64,000 bases of DNA from Candidatus Pullichristensenella stercorigallinarum (lineage in GTDB: Bacteria > Bacillota > Clostridia > Christensenellales > Aristaeellaceae), in contig DVFZ01000095.1 of NCBI GenBank assembly GCA_018712945.1, positions 1 to 64,000 on the forward strand, written 5' to 3'. The stretch's first letter is position 1. Each line of letters starts with the position of its first letter. Shown piece after piece: positions 1-6,850 of this stretch. The translations under genes and the position numbers were made by a program. The notes below the pieces were generated by a model. That model was not told the DNA's origin, made no database searches, and was given only the letters and a program-made list of their open reading frames with translations.

Positions 1-1
1 C

Positions 2-181
2 GCCCCTACCGGTGGTTATATTGTCCCTCCCGTGACGGTATGGCCGCCACCTGCTCCCGCCATTCTAGCGCCCGTGCTCATCCGGCAAGGGGCTTTGCCC
101 GCTTCGCGGCGGCGCTCCCGCGCCGCCCTTGCCTCCTTGCGCGCGCCCGCTCCCTATCCCCGCAGGAGGTGTCCGCCATGA
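2..181 (+). CDS. Possible 3' end of an upstream gene (partial)
   Basis: A frame is open from the window edge to a TGA at 179-181. It would encode about 59 residues, rich in Pro, Arg and Ala (for example VPPVTVWPPPAPAILAPV), resembling no family I recognise. The only coding argument is its stop, which overlaps the ATG of the next small gene in an ATGA junction, as in translationally coupled pairs. High GC makes open frames common by chance, so this may be a spurious frame. Confidence 0.3.
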   Translation, partial: APTGGYIVPPVTVWPPPAPAILAPVLIRQGALPASRRRSRAALASLRAPAPYPRRRCPP

Positions 182-372
182 AATCGCCTGACTTTCAGCA
201 CTTTGTCTTTACTCTCCCGCCCGAATACGCCCGCTTTGTCCAGGCCGCTGCAAAATATGCCCGCTGCTCTACGGAACAGGTCCTTTGCCTCGCCCTGCGC
301 GATTGGGTTCGCTCTCCTGCCCGCCGCGATTTCGCCCGCGAAGTCGCCCGTACACTCAAAAAACCACCCTAA
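178..372 (+). CDS. Small hypothetical protein, possibly ribbon-helix-helix-like
   Basis: A 64-residue protein of unknown function. The start is the ATG at 178, about nine bases after a good ribosome binding site (aggaggt, 163-169); the frame is also open upstream but nothing there supports translation. The pattern FVFTLPPEYARFVQAAAKYA followed by a Ser/Thr turn and a second helix with a C-terminal basic stretch (ARRDFAREVARTLKK) resembles the strand-helix-helix layout of CopG/Arc-type repressors, but similarity is weak. Two clearer RHH proteins lie within 1 kb, suggesting the remains of a plasmid-like or integrated element. Confidence 0.5.
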   Translation: MKSPDFQHFVFTLPPEYARFVQAAAKYARCSTEQVLCLALRDWVRSPARRDFAREVARTLKKPP

Positions 373-435
373 AAGCGGCAAAAATGCAACAAAACCAAGC
401 AAATCGAGCTGGAATAGACGAGAAATAGCAAACAA

Positions 436-465
436 GGGGGAATGGCCACGCATGGCCATTCCCCC
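436..465. terminator. Perfect hairpin downstream of the 64-aa gene
   Basis: Inverted repeat with arms gggggaatggcca and tggccattccccc around a four-base loop, 64 bp beyond the stop codon. No clear T-run follows on either strand, so it may be an mRNA-end hairpin rather than an efficient intrinsic terminator. A second complex fold follows at 500-550 (gtcaaggg paired with cccttgac, enclosing ccgcgccg/cggcgcgg). The remainder of 373-602 shows no gene I can support. Confidence 0.5.
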
Positions 466-602
466 CGCCGTCCATTTTCGGCCGGAATCCGACCGCCGCG
501 TCAAGGGCAAGCCGCGCCGTCCGGCGCGGTCGCCTCCGGCGACCCTTGACCCGCTTTCCATCGTGCTTAAATATCACATTTTTGAAATAATCGTAACAAA
601 AT

Positions 603-619
603 CGTCACACATTGTGACG
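603..619 (-). terminator. Intrinsic terminator after the minus-strand RHH gene
   Basis: CGTCACA-ATG-TGTGACG (minus-strand reading), a seven-pair stem with a three-base loop. It starts directly after the stop codon at 620 and is followed on the minus strand by ATTTTGTT. The stem is short, so termination may be partial; the same palindrome could be an operator. Confidence 0.5.
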
Positions 620-868
620 CTATACCATGTTATCGTAGTAGCGCACAGCATCAACCACCGTTGCGGTAATCGTCTTTCCCTGCCTCGCCGCCAGTCTCCG
701 AATCATATCCCGGTCATTGACCGGCAGCCGTATGCAAATCTGTGTTGACCGCCGCTCTGGCTCATCCTGCAAATAGCGCCCGAACGTGTCACGCTTCCGG
801 TTCGCGGCTTTTCGGCGGCGAATCCCGGCTAAAATCCTGCTGACCTCATCCATGCCTATCCCATGCAT
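620..868 (-). CDS. Ribbon-helix-helix DNA-binding protein (CopG/Arc-like)
   Basis: 82 residues from an ATG at 868; upstream in-frame starts lack a ribosome binding site, while this one follows a G-rich stretch (ggggggtg). The C-terminal half has the RHH signature: a beta strand TQICIRLPV, helix 1 NDRDMIRRLAARQG, a Thr-rich turn and helix 2 TATVVDAVRYY. The N-terminal half (RRRKAANRKRDTFGRYLQ) is basic. Such proteins act as dimeric or tetrameric repressors or plasmid-type accessory factors. It is divergent from the 47-residue RHH gene at 1094 and has its own promoter at 943-972. No toxin partner is visible, so a toxin-antitoxin role is unsupported. Confidence 0.65.
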   Translation of the reverse strand: MHGIGMDEVSRILAGIRRRKAANRKRDTFGRYLQDEPERRSTQICIRLPVNDRDMIRRLAARQGKTITATVVDAVRYYDNMV

Positions 869-942
869 AGCACCCCCCGCTACAAAAGCGGCCGAGGTTT
901 CCCCCGGCCTATATACACTCCGCATTGCCCCACAACATCCTC

Positions 943-972
943 AGTATATCAGAACAAATGTTCGCACGTCAA
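943..972 (-). promoter_or_regulatory. Promoter of the 82-aa RHH gene
   Basis: Minus-strand TTGACG (967-972), 18 bp spacer, TATACT (943-948), followed by a leader of about 70 nt to the ATG at 868. Confidence 0.55.
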
Positions 973-1044
973 TCATTCGATGGCCAAATTTCAAAGATAC
1001 TGAAAATGTGTCATCATATGGCAGCCAACCGGCGAATTTTCCGC

Positions 1045-1074
1045 TTGACATAGGTGTATTACACATGCTACCAT
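1045..1074 (+). promoter_or_regulatory. Promoter with internal palindromic operator, 47-aa RHH gene
   Basis: TTGACA at 1045-1050, 18 bp spacer, TACCAT at 1069-1074, about 20 bp before the start codon. The spacer contains the palindrome GTGTA-T-TACAC (1054-1064), well placed for a small repressor to block RNA polymerase. Autoregulation by the adjacent RHH protein is an inference. Confidence 0.55.
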
Positions 1075-1093
1075 TGCAACTGGAGGTGAAAAT

Positions 1094-1237
1094 ATGACCC
1101 GAGGCAATCCAATTCAAACAATCCGCATAGACAAAGCCACCAAAGACCACCTGAAGGAATTGGCGGCAAAAAGAGAAACCAGCGTTGCAGCGCTGATCAA
1201 GGAGGCGATATCAGCATGGCTTGAAAGGCAAGAATAA
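1094..1237 (+). CDS. Small ribbon-helix-helix DNA-binding protein (47 aa)
   Basis: Starts at ATG 1094 after the ribosome binding site tggaggtgaa. The product begins MTRGNPIQTIRIDKATKDHL and ends ISAWLERQE. Strand IQTIRI, helix KATKDHLKELAAKR, turn ETSV and helix AALIKEAISAWL are a complete minimal RHH fold (Arc/MetJ/CopG type), which binds DNA as a dimer through the strand. An operator-like palindrome lies in its promoter. A weak hairpin (cccctt...aagggg, 1240-1266) follows. Base composition around it is more AT-rich than the rest of the window, consistent with acquired DNA. Confidence 0.7.
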   Translation: MTRGNPIQTIRIDKATKDHLKELAAKRETSVAALIKEAISAWLERQE

Positions 1238-1301
1238 GCCCCTTCCTGTTGCAGCAGAAAGGGGTTATAAGGCAGGCTTGGCCATGAGCAAAAGGCCAAG
1301 C

Positions 1302-1377
1302 TGGTGACCCATCGGAGATTCGAACTCCGGACACCCTGATTAAAAGTCAGGTGCTCTGCCAACTGAGCTAATGGGTC
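1302..1377 (-). tRNA. tRNA-Lys (anticodon TTT)
   Basis: Minus-strand cloverleaf. The acceptor arm GACCCAT pairs with ATGGGTC, discriminator A, encoded CCA at 1302-1304. The anticodon loop CTTTTAA sits in the stem CCTGA/TCAGG, and the T-loop is TTCGAAT. It is the last gene of the four-tRNA operon. A GC-rich inverted repeat (agcttggcc/ggccaagc, 1275-1303) just downstream may end the transcript, though no clear T-run follows. Confidence 0.95.
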
Positions 1378-1382
1378 AAATA

Positions 1383-1457
1383 TGGCTGGGGCGGCAGGGG
1401 TCGAACCTGCGAGTGCGAGAGTCAAAGTCTCGTGCCTTACCGCTTGGCCACGCCCCA
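1383..1457 (-). tRNA. tRNA-Gln (anticodon TTG)
   Basis: Minus-strand cloverleaf starting TGGGGCGTGGCCAAGCGG, acceptor TGGGGCG/CGCCCCA, discriminator G, encoded CCA (1383-1385). The anticodon loop is CTTTGAC. The U1-A72 start is typical of bacterial tRNA-Gln. The gatCAB genes in this window suggest this tRNA may be charged through Glu-tRNA(Gln) as well. Confidence 0.95.
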
Positions 1458-1490
1458 ATGCCCGGTAGCAGCGCGCGTCGCCGGGGAAAA

Positions 1491-1567
1491 TGGGGTGGAT
1501 GGTGGGGCTCGAACCCACGATCTCCAGGGCCACAACCTGGCGCTCTAACCACTGAACTACATCCACC
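1491..1567 (-). tRNA. tRNA-His (anticodon GTG)
   Basis: Minus-strand cloverleaf with anticodon loop TTGTGGC. The encoded extra 5' G (G-1, position 1567) lies opposite the C discriminator (1494), the identity element of tRNA-His. CCA is encoded at 1491-1493. Confidence 0.95.
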
Positions 1568-1571
1568 ACGC

Positions 1572-1648
<77 letters not shown>

Positions 1649-1690
1649 ATCCATCGCAAACAGGGAATAGAATCCCGCCGACAGAAACAA

Positions 1691-1719
1691 ATTATAGCAT
1701 GTTTTGCCCCGCTTGTCCA
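1691..1719 (-). promoter_or_regulatory. Promoter of the tRNA operon
   Basis: Minus-strand TGGACA (1714-1719), 17 bp spacer, perfect TATAAT (1691-1696), about 40 bp before the first tRNA. Confidence 0.75.
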
Positions 1720-1793
1720 TACCTGTGAGGGCAAAATTCAATATTTTACCTTGGGAAAGCGCTGCCAGAGTTTTTTTGCCGCGCCGTGCCCTC

Positions 1794-1822
1794 TGGACAA
1801 ATCGCGCCCGCTCCACTATAAT
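1794..1822 (+). promoter_or_regulatory. Promoter of the WG-repeat protein gene
   Basis: TGGACA (1794-1799), 17 bp spacer, TATAAT (1817-1822), giving a leader of about 100 nt with a possible 17-codon reading frame before the main gene. Confidence 0.7.
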
Positions 1823-1844
1823 AGGATGGGAGAGGGACAGGAGT

Positions 1845-1898
1845 ATGGAAAACGTTTTTGACGGGCGGCTGAACTTTTGCGGCCGCGCTGTCGTCTAA
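1845..1898 (+). CDS. Possible 17-codon leader reading frame
   Basis: ATG at 1845 directly after the purine-rich gggacaggagt, encoding MENVFDGRLNFCGRAVV and a TAA at 1896-1898, 34 bp before the start of the WG-repeat gene. It lies inside the transcript predicted from the promoter at 1794-1822. It may be a leader peptide or fortuitous; I see no run of one regulatory codon and no terminator hairpin that would make it an attenuator. Confidence 0.3.
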   Translation: MENVFDGRLNFCGRAVV

Positions 1899-1932
1899 GG
1901 AACGCAAATACTTCAAAAAAGAGGTGACGGCC

Positions 1933-3255
1933 ATGTTCAAACGGCTTTGGGCGGTTCTTCTGGCAGTGCTATTGCTTCTTTCGACGGCGCATGCCGCTTC
2001 CATCGCGGTGGATTTTGCGGACACGGCCGCGCTCATTGATGCGGAGGGTACGGAGATCGTCGCCCCCGGCACGTATAGCTTCATTTTTGCCCTGGACGCG
2101 GATGGCACGCTCTTTTGCGGCGGCAGCGAGGTAAATGGCACATACCGCTACGCCCTGCTCGATGGCGCGGGCAACCGCCTGACGGAGCAGGCGTATGATA
2201 TGTTCTTCCTTGAGGACGGCGTGGTGCTCTTTACGCAAAACGGCCTGTATGGGGCCATGACCACATCGGGCAATGTGTTGGTGGAAGCAAGCTATACGCA
2301 GCTTGTCAGCAACGGCGCGGGAGGCTTTCTGGCCATTACCACCGATTGCTTCGACGACCAGCCCGACGGCCTGTACCTGATTGACGCCGAAGGCAACCAG
2401 ACCGCCACCGGCGTGCGCACGCTGGGCACGCTGAACTGGTTTTCCGGCGGCCTGATGCCGCTGCTTTCGGCGGAAAACAACCTTTTCGGCTATGTGAACG
2501 CCTCGGGCCAGTGGGCGGTGTCCCCACAGTTTGCCTATGCGGGGCCGTTCATCGGCGAACGCGCCCTGGCTTCGCTGTCCACGGGCTACGGCTTGATTGA
2601 CCTGACGGGCAACTGGGTGCTCACGCCCAAGTATTACAGCCTTACCTATGAGGACGAGGCGCTGGCTTTCGCCGTGGAACCCGATGGCACGGCCATCGGC
2701 TTTGATCCCGAAAGCTGCGCGGAGATCTTCCGCATAGAGGGCGAGGCGGGCGATTATTATGCCGCCTACGATGGCGTGGTGCAGGCGTTTGGCGCCAGCG
2801 CCACCCGCTTGTATGATTACAGCGGCCGCCTGATTCACGAAGGTTCCGCGCAGGCCAGCTATGCCCGCGGGGTGAACGGGCAGTATATACTCACCGACGG
2901 GGTGTGGGGCTCGGAATGCTGCCGCCTCATCAATGCCGACGGCACGCTGAGCGAAAAGGCCTGGCAATCGCTGTTCCCATTGTTCACAGTGGACGGCAAG
3001 GGCTATTATGGCTTTATGGCGTTCGACGTCACGTCCGAGTACAGCGAGGCCTTGGGCGAGGAACAGTATACGTGGGATTCGGACAGCGTGCGCTACGGCG
3101 TGGTGGACGAAAGCGGCGCGACCGTGCTGGAAGCCCGCTATGAGGAAATGTCCGCCGCGCGGGATGGCCGTCTGATCGTCCGCGAAGGGGACGTGCAGGG
3201 GTTGATTGACGTGCAGGGCAACTGGGTTTATCAAATTGACCTGGCGCGGGAATAG
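1933..3255 (+). CDS. Secreted WG-repeat protein
   Basis: 440 residues. The start chosen is ATG 1933, preceded by gaggtgacggcc; an in-frame GTG at 1924 lies inside that ribosome binding site. Residues 1-21 (MFKRLWAVLLAVLLLLSTAHA) are a signal peptide with an AHA cleavage site. The mature part is a chain of WG-type repeats of the form GLYG/YGLID...G.W...P.Y, such as FGYVNASGQWAVSPQF, YGLIDLTGNWVLTPKY and YGVVDESGATVLEARY. Such repeats form beta-propeller-like or solenoid exported proteins, usually of unknown ligand. No membrane anchor follows, so it may be released or loosely wall-associated. It has its own promoter and no operon partner. Confidence 0.75.
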   Translation: MFKRLWAVLLAVLLLLSTAHAASIAVDFADTAALIDAEGTEIVAPGTYSFIFALDADGTLFCGGSEVNGTYRYALLDGAGNRLTEQAYDMFFLEDGVVLFTQNGLYGAMTTSGNVLVEASYTQLVSNGAGGFLAITTDCFDDQPDGLYLIDAEGNQTATGVRTLGTLNWFSGGLMPLLSAENNLFGYVNASGQWAVSPQFAYAGPFIGERALASLSTGYGLIDLTGNWVLTPKYYSLTYEDEALAFAVEPDGTAIGFDPESCAEIFRIEGEAGDYYAAYDGVVQAFGASATRLYDYSGRLIHEGSAQASYARGVNGQYILTDGVWGSECCRLINADGTLSEKAWQSLFPLFTVDGKGYYGFMAFDVTSEYSEALGEEQYTWDSDSVRYGVVDESGATVLEARYEEMSAARDGRLIVREGDVQGLIDVQGNWVYQIDLARE

Positions 3256-3354
3256 CCGCCGGGCGTGGGCCGGTCCATCCGGGGCCGCGCGCGGCCGCCC
3301 CTGGGCCGGCCGCGAAAGATGACGGGAATTGGCGCGCTGTCGAGAAAAAATAAC

Positions 3355-3383
3355 TTTACAAATCCGCGCGCGCCTTGTATAAT
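3355..3383 (+). promoter_or_regulatory. Promoter of yceD-rpmF
   Basis: TTTACA (3355-3360), 17 bp spacer, TATAAT (3378-3383), about 25 bp before the TTG start of yceD. Confidence 0.8.
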
Positions 3384-3407
3384 ACATTAGGTTAGGGGGA
3401 AACCGAT

Positions 3408-3995
3408 TTGGCCAATACGCTGAATGTGTCCCAGGCGCTCAAGCTCCCGGGACAGATCTTTCCGTTTTCAGCGCAGATTGATGTTGAGAGCGCCGAGGTG
3501 TTTGGCGAAACGGTCTGTTTTTCCCAGGCCGCGCTGACAGGTACGCTGCTTGGCGCGGGCGATACGGTGACGGTGCGGGGCGAATTGCGTTGCGAGGCGA
3601 CGATGAGCTGCGCGCGCTGCCTGAGCCCGGTAAAAGTGCCGCTCCGCGTCGATGTGGACGAGCGCTTTTCCCGCCGCGCCGCTGAAACGGCGGACGATGC
3701 GGAAATGCGCCCCATCGAGGAATCGTGCATCGACCTGACAGACTGCGCGCGGGAACTGCTGGTGCTGGAATTGCCCATGCGCGTGCTCTGCGCGGAGGAT
3801 TGCAAGGGGTTGTGCCCCGTGTGCGGCGCCAACCGCAATGAGGTTTCCTGTACATGCCTGGAGGATGGGGAAGGCGCTTTGGCGCCCGACGCGCCGCCGG
3901 GTTCGGGGCGGTCGGAGCCCGACCGTTCCGCCGGAGAGGTTATAACCCCCTTTTCGGCATTGAAGGCAATGATTGAAGGCGATGAGGAGGTGTAA
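3408..3995 (+). CDS. yceD: YceD-family protein (DUF177), 23S rRNA/L32-linked
   Basis: 195 residues from a TTG codon at 3408, preceded by taggggga; no better ATG covers the conserved N-terminus. The central region TCARCLSPVKVPLRVDVDERF-type segment and the second Cys pair near residues 130-145 (CEDCKGLCPVCG) are the DUF177 pattern of two CxxC-type motifs, likely metal-binding. The C-terminal extension (about 155-195) is variable. In bacteria this family almost always precedes rpmF, as here with a 2 bp gap, and is linked to 23S rRNA accumulation and large-subunit assembly. The two genes form a bicistron ending at the terminator at 4209-4234. Confidence 0.9.
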   Translation: MANTLNVSQALKLPGQIFPFSAQIDVESAEVFGETVCFSQAALTGTLLGAGDTVTVRGELRCEATMSCARCLSPVKVPLRVDVDERFSRRAAETADDAEMRPIEESCIDLTDCARELLVLELPMRVLCAEDCKGLCPVCGANRNEVSCTCLEDGEGALAPDAPPGSGRSEPDRSAGEVITPFSALKAMIEGDEEV

Positions 3996-3997
3996 CA

Positions 3998-4195
3998 ATG
4001 GCCACTCCGAAGGGAAAAATTTCCAAGGCGAGAAAGCATTCGCGCCGCAGCGCGCACTGGAAGCTGTCCGCGCCCGGAATCGTCAAGTGCCCCCGCTGCG
4101 CGAAGATGAAGCTCAGCCATCGCGTGTGCAAGCACTGCGGCTACTATGACGGTCAGCAGGTCATTACCATCGAGGAAAAGCAGGCGAATAACTAG
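3998..4195 (+). CDS. rpmF: 50S ribosomal protein L32
   Basis: 65 residues beginning MATPKGKISKARKHSRRSAH, the typical bL32 N-terminus. Two Cys pairs (CPRC and CKHC, residues about 28-48) make this the zinc-binding (C+) form. The start follows gaggaggtgtaaca. Full family length, downstream of yceD. Confidence 0.97.
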   Translation: MATPKGKISKARKHSRRSAHWKLSAPGIVKCPRCAKMKLSHRVCKHCGYYDGQQVITIEEKQANN

Positions 4196-4208
4196 CTTTT
4201 CAACCGGG

Positions 4209-4234
4209 AGCCGGCGTTTTAGGCGTCGGCTTTT
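4209..4234 (+). terminator. Terminator of yceD-rpmF
   Basis: agccggcg/cgtcggct stem (one G-T pair) with a ttttagg loop, followed by a T4 run; 13 bp after the rpmF stop. Confidence 0.8.
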
Positions 4235-4258
4235 GCTGTTTGTTGGGGAGGACGCGCC

Positions 4259-4675
4259 ATGAAATCCTATCGCAAGGAGCTGTTTTTCAACCTGCCCACC
4301 CGCCGCGGCTTGCGCAATATTACCCGAGAGGTGCAGGCTGCCATTGACGAAAGCGGCGTGCGCGAAGGTCTGTGCCTGGTCAACGCCATGAACATCACCG
4401 CCAGCGTTTTCATCAACGATGATGAAAGCGGCTTGCACCAGGATTTTGAAACCTGGCTGGAGGGCCTCGCCCCGGAAAAGCCGTATAGCCGCTATCACCA
4501 CAACGGCTATGAGGACAACGCCGACGCGCATCTCAAGCGCACCATTATGGGCCGGGAAACCGTGGTGGCCATTACCGGCGGGCGGCTCGATTTCGGCACC
4601 TGGGAGCAGATTTTCTATTACGAATTTGATGGCAAGCGGCAAAAACACGTGCTCATCAAGATCATCGGTGAGTAG
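4259..4675 (+). CDS. yjbQ: YjbQ family protein (UPF0047), secondary thiamine-phosphate synthase type
   Basis: 138 residues, the usual length of the family. The conserved C-terminal block is present: [13 protein letters not shown] followed by [18 protein letters not shown], with the His and Asp residues that surround the putative active-site cavity. Family members have weak thiamin-phosphate synthase activity and are used as secondary enzymes; the physiological role is unsettled. The ATG at 4259 follows ggggaggacgcgcc. The stop overlaps the GTG start of the next gene by 8 bp, so the two are probably translated together. Confidence 0.85.
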   Translation: MKSYRKELFFNLPTRRGLRNITREVQAAIDESGVREGLCLVNAMNITASVFINDDESGLHQDFETWLEGLAPEKPYSRYHHNGYEDNADAHLKRTIMGRETVVAITGGRLDFGTWEQIFYYEFDGKRQKHVLIKIIGE

Positions 4676-5480
4676 CGGGCACGAGGGCCACCGCGAACGC
4701 CTGCGCCTGCGCGCGCAGATGGATGGCGTGGAAACGCTGCGCCCGCATGAGCTGATCGAGCTTTTGCTCTATTATGCCCTGCCCCGGCGCGATGTCAACG
4801 CCCTGGCGCACGATTTGGAGCGGCGCTTCGGCGGCATTCGCGGTGTGCTTACGGCTGCGCCGGAGGAATTGGCCCGCGTTCCGGGTATGGGCATGCGCGC
4901 CGCGCGCGTGCTGGGGCGCATCGGCAATTTGTGCGCCGCCTATGGCGCCCTGCATGCCGGGGACAGGCCGCAAATGGGCAATTTGCACACCTTCCGCGAT
5001 TTCGCGGGCCGCTACCGCCGCCAGGTGGAGGGCGAGGAGACGTGGCAGTTTTGCCTGAGCTACGAAGGCAGGCTGCTGCTGGCGCGCCCAATCGCGCCCG
5101 GCACGGCTTGGGCGGAGCCGGAATACCTGCGCGGCGCGCTTGCCGATGTCATTTCTTCGCACGCCCGTGGCGTGTTGCTGGCGCAGTTTGTGGAAACCGC
5201 CCGCCCCGCGCCGGACGATTACGACCTGGCCAACACGCGCGCCTATGCGCGCACGCTCCGGCAAATGGAGGTGCCGCTGCTGGATCACCTGCTGGTGGGC
5301 GGCGAAGGGGATTACAGCATGCGCGACCGTGGCGACGTTACCCTGGAGCCGTTTGCCGGGGAGGCGGCGGCCATTGGCGAGCGCTATATGGCTCAGCCGC
5401 CCGCCTGGGGCAGCCCGGGCGCGGAGGAAGTGGATTGGCTGGACTTTGATGGTTTTGACGCAGGCCAGCCACAAATTTGA
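4668..5480 (+). CDS. RadC-like protein with degenerate JAMM site
   Basis: 270 residues from GTG 4668. The frame is open further upstream but overlaps yjbQ, and the family N-terminus ([10 protein letters not shown]) starts here. Residues about 5-90 are the UPF0758 helix-hairpin-helix region ([26 protein letters not shown]). Residues about 105-240 are the RadC JAB/MPN fold, ending in the expected [21 protein letters not shown]. The metal-binding HNHPSG segment is absent: the aligned stretch reads FVETARPA, so both histidines of the JAMM motif are lost. It is either a catalytically dead RadC or a branch with another role. Despite the name, RadC has no proven DNA-repair function. Ends in an acidic tail. 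Confidence 0.75.
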   Translation: MSSGHEGHRERLRLRAQMDGVETLRPHELIELLLYYALPRRDVNALAHDLERRFGGIRGVLTAAPEELARVPGMGMRAARVLGRIGNLCAAYGALHAGDRPQMGNLHTFRDFAGRYRRQVEGEETWQFCLSYEGRLLLARPIAPGTAWAEPEYLRGALADVISSHARGVLLAQFVETARPAPDDYDLANTRAYARTLRQMEVPLLDHLLVGGEGDYSMRDRGDVTLEPFAGEAAAIGERYMAQPPAWGSPGAEEVDWLDFDGFDAGQPQI

Positions 5481-5505
5481 CAAATTTGCCCTTGCGCTTT
5501 ATAAT
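5477..5505 (+). promoter_or_regulatory. Promoter of the acyltransferase gene
   Basis: Consensus TTGACA (5477-5482), 17 bp spacer, TATAAT (5500-5505), overlapping the end of the radC-like gene. Confidence 0.85.
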
Positions 5506-5579
5506 AGGCAGGAGGGGCGCTTTGCGCCGCCCGGCTTTCGCGCCGCGGAGGACGAGCTTTTACGGCAAGGAGGATGAAC

Positions 5580-6464
5580 ATGACCGAGACGCCACGCAAG
5601 CGCAGGCACGGCGACCGCCGCGACGGCATCTGGCTGCGCGACCTCGACCCCATGCACGGCTTTACGCCTTACCTGTACCCCAACCGCGCCGACAACGAGG
5701 CGTTTATCGAAGAAGAAGTAGACCTGACCAACATCAACCGCTATATTGATGAAAAAAATGCCCAGAACCCGGAGTTTAAATACAAGTATTTCCATATCAT
5801 CCTGACGGCCATCGTCAAGGTGCTCACCCTCAAGCCGCGCATGAACCGCTTTATTGCCGGCAACCGCGTTTATCAGCGCACGGAACTGACTTCCGCGTTC
5901 GTGGTCAAAAAGCAGTTCAACGAGCAGAGCGAGGAAGCGCTGGCCTATTTGAAGTTTTCGCCGGACAGCACGCTGGAAAGCGTGCGCGAACAGATTTACA
6001 AGGAGATCACCACCTTCCGCAAGGAAAACAAAACCGACAACTCCACCGACGGCATGGCCATGCTTTTGAAGCTGCCGCGCATTGTTTTGCGGCTGGTGAT
6101 GAAAATCCTCTTTTTCCTGGACTATCGGGGCATCGTGCCCTATTCGCTGGTTAAAACCGACCCGAACTATTCCTCGATTTTCATCAACAACCTCGGCTCC
6201 ATCAAGTTAAACGCCGCCTACCACCACTTGAACAATTGGGGCACCAATTCGCTGTTTGTGGTAATTGGCCAAAAATTCCAGGCCCCCGTATATGATGAAA
6301 CGGGCTTTCAGGGCATGCGCGAAATGCTGAAGCTGGGCATCACGCTGGACGAGCGCATTGCCGACGGCTACTATTATTCCCGCGCGATCCAGCTTTTCAA
6401 ATACCTGCTGGAGCACCCGGAGCTGCTGGAAAAACCGGCCAGCGAGCCCGTAGAGGGCTTTTAA
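5580..6464 (+). CDS. Lipoyl-less 2-oxo acid dehydrogenase E2-type acyltransferase
   Basis: 294 residues. The ATG at 5580 is chosen because the strong ribosome binding site aaggagg (5567-5573) abuts the other in-frame ATG at 5574. The fold is that of the catalytic domain of 2-oxoacid dehydrogenase E2 and chloramphenicol acetyltransferase: an N-terminal PYLYPNRADNEAFIEEEVD region, a central KPRMNRFIAGNRVYQRTELTSAFV block and a C-terminal SSIFINNLGS...NWGTNSLFVVIG block. There is no lipoyl or E1/E3-binding domain and no dehydrogenase genes nearby, so it is not a normal E2. Such stand-alone proteins recur in Clostridia with no assigned substrate. Monocistronic, with its own promoter and terminator. 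Confidence 0.75.
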   Translation: MTETPRKRRHGDRRDGIWLRDLDPMHGFTPYLYPNRADNEAFIEEEVDLTNINRYIDEKNAQNPEFKYKYFHIILTAIVKVLTLKPRMNRFIAGNRVYQRTELTSAFVVKKQFNEQSEEALAYLKFSPDSTLESVREQIYKEITTFRKENKTDNSTDGMAMLLKLPRIVLRLVMKILFFLDYRGIVPYSLVKTDPNYSSIFINNLGSIKLNAAYHHLNNWGTNSLFVVIGQKFQAPVYDETGFQGMREMLKLGITLDERIADGYYYSRAIQLFKYLLEHPELLEKPASEPVEGF

Positions 6465-6477
6465 GCCGAAGATCAAC

Positions 6478-6515
6478 GCCGCGCCGCCAGAGCACTTCTG
6501 GCGGCGCGGCGTTTT
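6478..6515 (+). terminator. Terminator of the acyltransferase gene
   Basis: A 14 bp perfect stem (gccgcgccgccaga/tctggcggcgcggc) with a gcact loop, followed by gtttt. Confidence 0.85.
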
Positions 6516-6850
6516 GGGCTCATGGGAAAACCCGGCCCGGCGCGTTGAAGAAGCAAAGGCGGCGGCCGCATATGTGGACGGAAAGATGTGCTGTTACGAG
6601 AAGATTTTACCGGCGTTTGTCGCGGACGGCGGCAATCCGGAAAGCTGGATGGAAGCCGCCAGGCCGGAAAAGCACGGATTGTTCGCGGCGGGGCGTGCCC
6701 CCCAACAAGCAAAACCTCCGCTACGGCAGGTTGCCGGAAACGGAGGCTTTGCGGGAGCGCGGCCACGCCCCGCGGCGGCTTGTCAAAAAAAGGATTTTCG
6801 ACAAGCGGAAGGCGGCGGAATTGCTGTTCCGCCGCCCAATTTGGCTCTGC
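6516..6850. other. Hairpin-rich intergenic region
   Basis: No gene is supported in these 335 bp between convergent genes. It holds several inverted repeats: cggggcgtgcc/ggccacgccccg around a gcctccg-type stem (about 6690-6775); cttgtc...gacaag around an A/T-rich loop (6780-6805); and ggcggcggaa/ttccgccgcc (6811-6836). The last lies just after the stop of the minus-strand foldase and is its likely transcript-end hairpin. The cttgtc/gacaag hairpin resembles one in the element at 42.3 kb. Confidence 0.5.

Noticed and set aside
603-868. A toxin-antitoxin pair including the 82-aa RHH protein
   Set aside because: No toxin-like gene adjoins it; the nearby small genes are themselves RHH-like or unrecognised.
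4259-5480. yjbQ and the RadC-like gene as a DNA-repair operon
   Set aside because: YjbQ has a thiamin-phosphate-type activity and RadC has no confirmed repair role; the overlap shows only translational coupling.
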